From Campylobacter sp. (GTDB lineage: Bacteria; Campylobacterota; Campylobacteria; Campylobacterales; Campylobacteraceae): DNA of 5,558 nucleotides. The position numbers and the translations under genes are program-made. Below are positions 1 through 5,388 of this stretch, piece after piece (the first letter of the stretch is position 1; every line of letters starts with the position of its first letter). The DNA lies in contig JAGAZK010000116.1 of assembly GCA_017940085.1 (NCBI GenBank), positions 1 to 5,558 of the forward strand, given 5' to 3'. Under the pieces are notes generated by a model. The model ran no database searches and was not told where the DNA came from. It was given only the letters and a program-made list of their open reading frames with translations.

Positions 1-1083
1 GGCTTTGGTTTTAGAGATATTTGCATTTATCATCTCAGCAGCCATACCAAGCTCATCTTTTGAATTTACTACTATTACAGGCGGTTCTTTTGTTTCGTAG
101 TTTAGGTAGGAGAAGAATTTGACTAGACCTGTGCTTAAAATATCTATAGGTCTGAGTTCTCGTTTGACAAAATATATTAAAGCAATAATAATAACGCTCA
201 TAAAAATTATTGATAAAATTGCTTGCATAATTAGACTCTGACTTGTTTTATCTGATATAACTGATTTTAGCGATGTTTGGCAAACTGTCCAATCAGAATA
301 TTCATCTATCAAACAAAATGCGTCGTATTCATTTGAGCCGATTTTATATTCATTTTCTTTTTTGCCATTTTTTACAGCTTGGCGGAGACCAGCTATGGTT
401 TTGTTGTAAGCTTCATCTTCGCTCATAATGAATTGCTCATCAGTGTGGGCTATGGTATTGCCATAAGAATCTATAATAAAAATATTAGAATCAGGCGATT
501 TTAAATCGCTTATATCTTTTTGAAAAGTGGTTAAAAATACATTTGAGCTGACAACTGCGGCGATTTTTCCGCCTACTTTAATAGGGCTATAAAAGCTGAT
601 TTGCAAATTTTTGGTTGTAATATCAATATAAGGTGTAGAAATGCCGTGTTGGCCTGTATTTGCAGCCCCGCTAAACCAAGCTCTGGTTCGTGAGTCAAAT
701 TTATTGTTTGGCATATTTAGAGTGTAAGGATTGTTTTTAGAAATATCATCAGTTTTGATAAGTCTGCCGTCATCTGCGTAGCCAATATAAAGAGCATCAA
801 ATGGAGTATAAGGAAAGGCTGATTTCAAACTAGCTGTAGCTGTATAGTCGTCTATACCGGCATTTGCCATATTTAAAGCCACTTCATCTATGCTATCAAG
901 CCTAGTTTTGGCGTATTCTCTAACATACAAAAAAGCTGGATTTAATGTATTTTCTACTCCAACTTTATACAATTTAACCATATCGTTGTGGTTTTGATTG
1001 TAAATCAAACTAGAAACTACACAAAAGCCAAAAATTAAGACTATTGCTAATTTTGATACGATTTTAAACCATATTTTTTGCAT
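1..1083 (-). CDS. Methyl-accepting chemotaxis protein, N-terminal part (cut by window edge)
   Basis: This is an inner-membrane chemoreceptor that senses a periplasmic ligand and signals to CheA/CheW. The frame is open for 361 codons from ATG at 1083 to base 1, so the cytoplasmic signalling hairpin lies outside the window. Residues 8-28 form TM1. Residues 29-283 are a periplasmic domain of double-Cache type. TM2 spans about 284-306. It is followed by the HAMP-like linker typical of epsilonproteobacterial Tlps, with GLVKFFSYLNYETK and then SKDELGMAAEMINANI. The membrane-distal pocket has R134-x-W136-F137 and Y152-x-D154, which match part of the amino-acid-binding dCache signature. A later conserved Asp, expected in the strand reading GKIAAVVSSNVFL, appears to be Asn. 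The ligand may therefore not be a standard amino acid (inference). AGGAG lies 8 nt before the ATG. A promoter of its own lies upstream, so it is probably not part of the neighbouring metal operon. The class is confident; the ligand is unknown. Confidence 0.93.
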   Translation of the reverse strand, partial: MQKIWFKIVSKLAIVLIFGFCVVSSLIYNQNHNDMVKLYKVGVENTLNPAFLYVREYAKTRLDSIDEVALNMANAGIDDYTATASLKSAFPYTPFDALYIGYADDGRLIKTDDISKNNPYTLNMPNNKFDSRTRAWFSGAANTGQHGISTPYIDITTKNLQISFYSPIKVGGKIAAVVSSNVFLTTFQKDISDLKSPDSNIFIIDSYGNTIAHTDEQFIMSEDEAYNKTIAGLRQAVKNGKKENEYKIGSNEYDAFCLIDEYSDWTVCQTSLKSVISDKTSQSLIMQAILSIIFMSVIIIALIYFVKRELRPIDILSTGLVKFFSYLNYETKEPPVIVVNSKDELGMAAEMINANISKTKA

Positions 1084-1118
1084 TTGCTTACTCCTAAATT
1101 TGAGATTAAATTTTTATG

Positions 1119-1147
1119 ATTATACAAAAAAAAAAAAAAAACAAAAA
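1119..1147 (-). promoter_or_regulatory. Probable sigma70 promoter of the chemoreceptor gene with a T16 spacer
   Basis: On the minus strand a perfect TATAAT (1124-1119) is preceded by G and an uninterrupted run of 16 T (A16 at 1126-1141 on the plus strand). G plus T16 makes exactly 17 nt, the ideal spacer, so the -35 position falls on TTTTTG (1147-1142), a poor match to TTGACA. Campylobacter sigma70 promoters usually lack a clear -35 and rely on T-rich upstream DNA, so this fits. The transcript would start near 1112-1113, about 30 nt before the ATG. The homopolymer is long enough to slip. Confidence 0.7.
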
Positions 1148-1210
1148 TAAATTTCATTACATTTTGTTGTATTTTATGATTAAATTTATTAAATTGGTGT
1201 AAATTTGTAA

Positions 1211-1236
1211 AAATTTGATTAAATTTAATCAAATTT
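1211..1236. repeat. Perfect 26-bp palindrome at the end of the metal operon
   Basis: Bases 1211-1236 equal their own reverse complement with no spacer, centred on AAATTT at 1221-1226, with outer arms AAATTTGATT and AATCAAATTT. It overlaps two bases of the stop codon of the 79-aa gene. On the minus strand it is followed by a run of five T, so it could act as a weak AT-only terminator. It also sits about 90 bp upstream of the chemoreceptor -10 and could be a protein-binding site. The symmetry is seen directly; the role is not known. Confidence 0.5.
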
Positions 1237-1474
1237 AATTTGCTTTAACTTTTTTATTTGAGAGATTTTTTAATAATTTTTCGGCCTTGTCATTATAAAG
1301 CATATGGTGCCAAATACTAAGTCCTACAAGAGAAGCTCCAGCGATTATGTGAAGTTTTTTGGATAAATTTGATTTCATATTTAGTGAAGTTAGAGCCAAA
1401 ACTGCCACACTAGTCCCAAGTGCGATTTTGGTGGCTTTTCTTTGAAATTTAATATCTAATAAATCTGCTTTCAT
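1235..1474 (-). CDS. Small two-helix membrane protein with conserved-looking histidines
   Basis: This is a 79-residue protein with two hydrophobic segments, about 15-31 and 42-60, and a basic C-terminus (DKAEKLLKNLSNKKVKAN). The second helix starts LHIIAGASLVGLSIWHHMLY, with H42, H56 and H57 near its two ends. This is reminiscent of small cytochrome-b-like or DUF4405-like helices, where histidines can bind haem or metal, but I cannot confirm a family. AAGGAAA lies 5-6 nt before the ATG. This Shine-Dalgarno falls in the last codons of the frame-restored ATPase gene, whose stop (1477-1479) would lie 2 bp upstream, so the two genes look translationally coupled. It is the last gene of the operon. 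A part in metal or electron handling at the ATPase membrane is inference. Confidence 0.8.
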   Translation of the reverse strand: MKADLLDIKFQRKATKIALGTSVAVLALTSLNMKSNLSKKLHIIAGASLVGLSIWHHMLYNDKAEKLLKNLSNKKVKAN

Positions 1475-1476
1475 AT

Positions 1477-3551
1477 TTATTTCCTTGAAATTTGATTATT
1501 TAAAGCATTTAAAAGAAGCCCGATTGTGGTGCCGTTGTGTAAAAATGCGGTTTTGAGTGGGCTTAGCTTGTTTAGGGCTGCTAAGATTAAAATCGTGCTA
1601 TTTATATAAACTGCGGCTTTGAAATTTGTATTGACTTTATTTAGAGTGTGATTTGCGATGATTTTGGCTTCGCTAACTGCACAAATATCGTCTTTAGCAG
1701 ACTTATATCGGCACTAAATTTAGCAATATCAGCACCTTTGCTCATACTTATGCCTACACTTGCTTTGACTAAACTTGGAGCATCGTTAATACCATCGCCT
1801 ACAAAAGCGATTTTTTTATTTTTTTTGCTCAATTCTTCTATGATTTGGGCTTTGTTTGTAGGCAGACACTGGGCGTAAAATTTATCTATACCAAGCTCTT
1901 TGGCTACTTGAGTGGCTTTTGCTTGAGTATCGCCTGTGAGCATAATTATTTGTTTTACGCCATTTTGTTTAAGAGATTTGATACATTCTTTGGCATTGTC
2001 TCTAAGATCGTCTCTAAGAGCAATTACTCCGATTAATTTTTTATCATAAGCCACATAAAGTAGGGCGTATCCGCTATTTAATATTTGTTGGATTTTGTTT
2101 TCGTATGGAGAAAAATCTATTTTTTCGTCATCGCAAAGAAAATGTCTTGAACCCATTATTAATTCTTTGCCTTTCATGGTCGTTTTGACACCATGTGCTA
2201 CTATAAATTCTACATCATCATGATGAATATGTTTAAATCCTCTTTGTTTAGCTGCTTTGACAATAGCCTCAGCAACTGGGTGAAAATAATGCTCTTCGGC
2301 ACTTGCGGCTAAATTTAAAAGCTCTGTTGTGTTGATTTGATCGCTAAAACTATAAATTTGACTTACGCTAAGAACGCCTTTTGTAAGAGTTCCTGTTTTG
2401 TCAAATACGAAAGTATCGGCGTTTGCAAGAGCTTCGATAGCTTTTGCACCTTTTATCATAATACCATTTCGTCCAGCTCTGGCAATAGCAGTTTTAAAAG
2501 CTACTGGAGTGGCTAGTTTTAAAGCACAAGAATAATCAGCTTGCAAAACAGAAGCCACAGAAGTCATATTGCGGTTTAGAAAATAGCTAAAAATAGCAAG
2601 TCCGAGTGTGATTGGGACGAGCTTATCGGCTAATTTACTCGCTTTTAATCCAATTTGTGATTTTTCGTTTAGGCTAGTTTGGATATATGCTTTTATCCTG
2701 CTTGTTATAGTGTCGTTGCCGACATTTTGGGCTTGTATTTTGATTTGACCACTTTGGACTATTGTCCCACTCATAACATGATCGCCTCTTTCTTTTTTGA
2801 CTGGTTCTGCTTCGCCAGTAAGGCTTACTTGATTGACACTTGCTACGCCACTTATTACATATCCGTCTATCGCGATACTTTCGCCATTGCTTGCTACTAC
2901 TATATCACCAGTTTTGACATCTTTGATTGATACTTTTTTGAGTTCTTTTTCACCATTTTCATTGATAGTTTCTACCCAAGTTTCGCTATCGCCGATAATT
3001 GCTAATTCTTTTAATAATTCATCGCTTTTATAAATAGTGCTTTGCTCCATATATTCCCCAATACTAAGGAGCAAATTTGTTCCATTAGCTGCAGAAAAAT
3101 CTCGCCTAAGAATACTCACAGCAACTGCCAATGCTTCTAAAGTATGGCTATTTAGACCGACTTTAACGAAATCTTTTAGTCCATCAATTAATAAATTTTT
3201 AGCACTTAAAATGCTAATTGTGGCATTAAATTTGTTGTTTGTGCTCATATAGCTAATCAAATTTGCTATCAAAGAGCTGTAAATTTGGGCTTTTGAGGGG
3301 TGATATTTTTTATTATTTAATTTTTTTGGGGTGATTTTTTTGATTTTAGATATTATTTTGTTTATATTGCCACTATGCAATATAATAATGCTTTTAGCGT
3401 ATTTATTAACCCTAGCACTATTTATTTCTTTAAAATCCAAAATCTCAGCTTCTAAAAACTGAGTATCTATGCCAGGATTTAGCAAATCCCACCAAAGACG
3501 AACTCTATTTCCGATTTGAGAAATTATTTTTATTTGGCTATTTTTGGGCAT
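1477..3551 (-). CDS. fezB: P1B-type heavy-metal ATPase, FezB/P1B-6-like, with a frameshift near the C-terminus
   Basis: This is an ATP-driven metal transporter in a membrane. As sequenced, the frame runs from ATG at 3551 to a stop at 1641 (636 aa). Restoring one base near 1693 extends it to a stop at 1477-1479 (about 691 aa). Residues 6-73 look like a degenerate HMA fold with GNRVR and no CxxC. Weakly hydrophobic N-terminal helices lie at about 88-168. The actuator motif TGEAEP is at 245-250. TM helices lie at about 311-325 and 332-353, the latter with SCALK (341-345) replacing CPC. The phosphorylation motif DKTGT is at 384-388, HP at 424-425, TGD at 539-541 and GDGIND at 585-590. An odd HIHHDD lies at 441-446 in the nucleotide-binding domain. 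The C-terminal pair of helices, including YINSTILILAALNK and HNGTTIGLLLNALN, is encoded after the frameshift. SCALK and the cysteine-free HMA domain argue against a Cu or Zn exporter and for the P1B-6 group of ferrosome clusters (from memory). The start overlaps the previous gene by 14 bp. Confidence 0.88.
1689..1697 (-). other. Apparent single-base deletion (frameshift) in the ATPase gene
   Basis: The reading frame here runs CTA AAG ACG ATA and gives LLKTIFVQ, then a stop about 16 codons later. Adding one A to the AAA run (1693-1695) gives CTA AAA GAC GAT and the family-like LLKDDI. The frame then stays open for about 70 codons through two transmembrane helices to a stop 2 bp before the next gene. 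A -1 slip of the Lys codon AAG onto AAA would have the same effect. The cause (mutation, sequence error or recoding) cannot be told from this copy alone. Confidence 0.85.
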
Positions 3552-3825
3552 TTATTTCGGCTTTTGCGTCTTCAAATCTTTCTTTTAGCTCTTCAAAACC
3601 GCATTCTAGCAAATCCCCAGCCTTAGCAATGCTTTTTAAAACTGCTTTTTGTGCTTTTTCATTTGTGAGCAAATACGCAATTCCTGCACCTATAATCACG
3701 CCACTAATAAAACGAGCAGCATTGAAATTTTCTGGCACAAACGGCAAATCATTGATATTTTGTTCTAGTTTGGAAAAAACAGAATTATTGTTTTGGGTGT
3801 TGTTATCGATATATGGATTTTGCAT
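3538..3825 (-). CDS. Small YtxH-like membrane protein with long amphipathic tail
   Basis: This is a 95-residue protein. Residues 1-36 are Asn/Gln-rich and polar. Residues 37-53 are one hydrophobic helix starting FISGVIIGAGIAYLL with spaced glycines. Residues 55-93 form a charged, amphipathic, probably coiled-coil helix (AQKAVLKSIAKAGDLL, then EELKERFEDAKAE). This layout is that of YtxH-like small membrane proteins. AAGGA lies 7 nt before the ATG and overlaps the end of the previous gene, 9 bp upstream. The 3' end overlaps the ATPase start by 14 bp, so the two proteins are probably made in a coupled way. It has a single Cys (C75) and no obvious metal site. A structural role in the ATPase membrane, such as membrane shaping or tethering, is inference. 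Confidence 0.85.
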   Translation of the reverse strand: MQNPYIDNNTQNNNSVFSKLEQNINDLPFVPENFNAARFISGVIIGAGIAYLLTNEKAQKAVLKSIAKAGDLLECGFEELKERFEDAKAEINAQK

Positions 3826-3834
3826 TTTATTCCT

Positions 3835-4125
3835 TTAAATTTTTTGTGTTAGATATATCAAACTAGCTCCAACAGCTAAATTTAGCAGAGCCGATGAATA
3901 ATTTTTGCTAACTATGTTGTTTGCTGTTTTGACAGCAAAGCCTGTAGCAATAGCTGTTTGGAGACTAAATTTGATTGTGTCTTTTATAGCTTCTTGCTTG
4001 GTTTTTTGGTTGCTTTCAAAAGCGTTTAAATTTGTGCTTCCTGAGACCATTAAACCAAGCAAAGCACCACTTAGAAAATTATCACCCGGCAGTCTTTGGG
4101 TAGAAAAATTTGCTATTTTATTCAT
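3835..4125 (-). CDS. Small glycine-rich membrane protein of the metal operon
   Basis: This 96-residue protein belongs to no family I can name with confidence. A short polar N-terminus is followed by a glycine-rich hydrophobic stretch at 16-29 (NFLSGALLGLMVSG). A charged linker follows (ESNQKTKQEAIKDT, 37-50), then a mildly hydrophobic helix at about 53-68 and a last hydrophobic helix at 78-92 (SALLNLAVGASLIYL). There are no Cys or His residues, so it is not an obvious metal binder. The start codon overlaps the stop of the preceding gene as ATGA (4122-4125), and its own Shine-Dalgarno is poor, so translation probably depends on ribosomes finishing that gene. Similar small membrane proteins are typical companions of FezB-type ATPases as I remember them. 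Which published fez protein it matches, if any, I cannot say. Confidence 0.82.
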   Translation of the reverse strand: MNKIANFSTQRLPGDNFLSGALLGLMVSGSTNLNAFESNQKTKQEAIKDTIKFSLQTAIATGFAVKTANNIVSKNYSSALLNLAVGASLIYLTQKI

Positions 4126-4370
4126 TTAGCTTGACCACTGGTTTGATTTTTGGCTCTTGGTTTGGCTGTAGTTTTTGGTTTGGTCGGTTTTTTAGCTGGA
4201 GTTGCTTTTGCTCGTCTTTTTGTTTTGATTGTTTTTGACGAAATATCCAAAACAGCTTCTTTGCCAGTTTTGAATAAATTTGAAGCTTGTTTTTTAAGCT
4301 CTGATTTATTGTTTAGTGCATAAACTGCCAATCCACCTACTGCTAAACCTGCTAAAAATGGAAGTGCCAT
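4122..4370 (-). CDS. Single-helix membrane protein with highly basic Lys/Pro/Ala tail
   Basis: This is an 82-residue protein. Residues 4-20 are a glycine-rich membrane helix (PFLAGLAVGGLAVYALN). Residues 22-48 form a short amphipathic helix (ELKKQASNLFKTGKEAV). Residues 49-82 are a disordered, low-complexity tail with 13 Lys/Arg among 34 residues, many Pro, Ala and Thr, and no acidic residue. It resembles a histone-H1-like tail. A strong AAAGGAG lies 6-7 nt before the ATG, in the 11-bp gap after the ferritin-like gene. The stop overlaps the next start (ATGA). The tail could bind an anionic partner such as phosphate or polyphosphate, nucleic acid, acidic lipids or a mineral surface. In a metal-granule system, polyphosphate or phosphate is the tempting candidate, but that is speculation. 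Confidence 0.85.
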   Translation of the reverse strand: MALPFLAGLAVGGLAVYALNNKSELKKQASNLFKTGKEAVLDISSKTIKTKRRAKATPAKKPTKPKTTAKPRAKNQTSGQAK

Positions 4371-4381
4371 CTTAAACTCCT

Positions 4382-4951
4382 TTAATTATTTTTTTCTAAG
4401 TATTCTTTGATAGCAGCCGATATTAATCCTCCAACCGCAATCCCAGAAAACAAAGAAAATTCTTGAGAATTTATTATTTTATTTATTGAATCTTTGTCAA
4501 ATTTGTTGTTTTGTAAATTTTTGGCAAATTTTATAAAATCTTCGAAATTTGAACTCATATTTTGCAAATTTGATTGATTTTTAATTAAATTTAGCGTTTT
4601 TAAATATTCATTATTTGAAGTCGCCCAAAGCCTAAAAAACAAATCTCTAGTTTCTAAATCCACAAAATCAGTAGCATTTTGGTAGAATAAATTTATTTGC
4701 TCTTCAAAATAAATAGCTTGATCTATTTGCTCTGGGAAATCCAAATTTAGCGATATTTTCTTGCGTTTTAGTTTGTAATTGTAATTTGTGGCTAATTGCG
4801 ATATTAATTCAATTCCTTTTGATCTAATATCACAAATACCTTTAAATACATCGTTTTGATCAAATTTAGAGTATAAATTTAGACCAAATTTTTCATAATT
4901 ATAAGCTAGGCATAAAATATCAAAATGACTACTTTTTGATAAATCATACAT
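4382..4951 (-). CDS. Ferritin-like four-helix protein with C-terminal membrane anchor
   Basis: This 189-residue protein has residues 8-122 looking like a ferritin/rubrerythrin-type four-helix bundle: helix A about 9-30 with E20, B 35-56, C 75-93 with E83/E84 and D 99-121 with E115. The second-helix ExxH expected in diiron ferritins aligns with R43 and G46, and the fourth-helix ExxH reads E115-Y-L-K118. A classical diiron ferroxidase site therefore seems lost or changed. Residues 133-160 are a charged linker. Residues 166-183 form a glycine-rich hydrophobic anchor (FSLFSGIAVGGLISAAI), close to the helix of the next protein. AAAGGAT precedes the ATG, and the gene starts 2 bp after the HMA_2-like gene. 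The fold call is by pattern, so it could instead be an unrelated helical bundle. A structural or iron-delivery role in a metal-storage membrane is inference. Confidence 0.8.
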   Translation of the reverse strand: MYDLSKSSHFDILCLAYNYEKFGLNLYSKFDQNDVFKGICDIRSKGIELISQLATNYNYKLKRKKISLNLDFPEQIDQAIYFEEQINLFYQNATDFVDLETRDLFFRLWATSNNEYLKTLNLIKNQSNLQNMSSNFEDFIKFAKNLQNNKFDKDSINKIINSQEFSLFSGIAVGGLISAAIKEYLEKNN

Positions 4952-4953
4952 TG

Positions 4954-5250
4954 CTATCCTTTAATGTTTTTAAGGTGTTTGGATAGGTTTTTGCCTTGTA
5001 ACAAATCTAACCAAAAATCTTCAGGAATTATAGAATAATCATAATTAATTGTAACTGAACCGATAATTTTATTAAATTTTATTTCTTTTACGCCTTTTAT
5101 TTGCAAAATTTGATTTTGAATTTGGCTTGGATTAAATTTGTTTGATATTTGCTCGATTTGTGGGGAAATTCGCACTCTAAGGCGTCCAGCAGTGCTATGA
5201 ACTAAGCTTAAATGTGGCAAAGCTTTTTCTAAAAGCTCAAATTTATTCAT
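4954..5250 (-). CDS. HMA_2-like protein lacking metal-binding cysteines
   Basis: This is a 98-residue soluble protein, the first gene of the operon. It fits the beta-alpha-beta-beta-alpha heavy-metal-associated fold of the HMA_2 type. Strand 1 is LSLVHSTAGRLRVRI (14-28), followed by a helix at 41-51. The next strand follows with GVKEIKFN (53-60), and the last is IIGSVTINYD (62-71). It has no Cys at all. Where copper chaperones have CxxC it has H18-S-T-A-G-R23-L-R25-V-R27, so it cannot bind metal in the usual way. The ATPase N-terminus carries a related GNRVR domain, so the two probably bind the same partner or each other. AAGGAT lies 5-6 nt before the ATG. A promoter upstream at 5273-5300 would make it the operon's lead gene. 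Confidence 0.87.
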   Translation of the reverse strand: MNKFELLEKALPHLSLVHSTAGRLRVRISPQIEQISNKFNPSQIQNQILQIKGVKEIKFNKIIGSVTINYDYSIIPEDFWLDLLQGKNLSKHLKNIKG

Positions 5251-5272
5251 TTATAATCCTTGTAAAATACTG

Positions 5273-5300
5273 ATTATTTCATTTTTGGGCTTAAAATCAA
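5273..5300 (-). promoter_or_regulatory. Probable promoter of the seven-gene metal operon
   Basis: On the minus strand TTGATT (5300-5295) is followed after 16 nt by AATAAT (5278-5273), matching the sigma70 hexamers at 4 and 5 of 6 positions. Transcription would begin near 5266, giving a leader of about 15 nt that still holds the AAGGAT ribosome binding site. A short imperfect dyad (AAATA, 5 nt, TATTT) overlaps the -10 and could be an operator. It is too weak to be called a Fur box. Confidence 0.45.
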
Positions 5301-5354
5301 CTTATTTGGTATTGTTTTTTGGGGATTTGTAAGCAAGTATTAAGATTATTTAGA

Positions 5355-5382
5355 TATTATTCCGCCATTTTAACACGGGAGT
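5355..5382 (+). promoter_or_regulatory. Putative -10 box and Shine-Dalgarno of the rightward gene
   Basis: TATTAT at 5355-5360 lies in AT-rich DNA with T-rich sequence upstream (GTTTTTT at 5314-5320), as in Campylobacter promoters. The transcript would start near 5367. GGGAG (5377-5381) lies 7 nt before TTG at 5389. That spacing, with an in-frame TAA at 5371, is what points to the TTG start. Confidence 0.4.
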
Positions 5383-5388
5383 TCAAAT

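Noticed and set aside
1047..1232. Minus-strand open frame of 61 codons, starting MIKFNQIFTNLHQFNKF
   Set aside because: It overlaps the chemoreceptor start and the poly-A tract, is Phe/Asn/Lys low complexity as expected from AT-rich non-coding DNA, and has no convincing ribosome binding site.
1648..3252. Several plus-strand open frames of 63-83 codons opposite the ATPase gene
   Set aside because: They are antisense shadows of a gene with full P-type ATPase motifs, and none shows a domain or start context of its own.
1477..3551. Copper exporter CopA or zinc exporter ZntA identity
   Set aside because: The transmembrane CPC motif is replaced by SCA, and the N-terminal domain has no CxxC. The neighbours also do not fit a copper or zinc resistance locus.
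3629..4129. Plus-strand open frames of 69 and 74 codons opposite the small membrane genes
   Set aside because: The minus-strand genes have ribosome binding sites, coupled overlaps and coherent helices. The plus-strand frames are mirror hydrophobic shadows.
5261..5280. Fur box over the operon promoter
   Set aside because: Only a 5-bp dyad with a 5-nt gap is present, far short of the extended Fur consensus. Iron regulation is plausible for the system but is not shown by this site.
5325..5345. Sigma54 promoter suggested by TTGCTT on the minus strand
   Set aside because: There is no GG at the required distance upstream, so the -24 element is missing.
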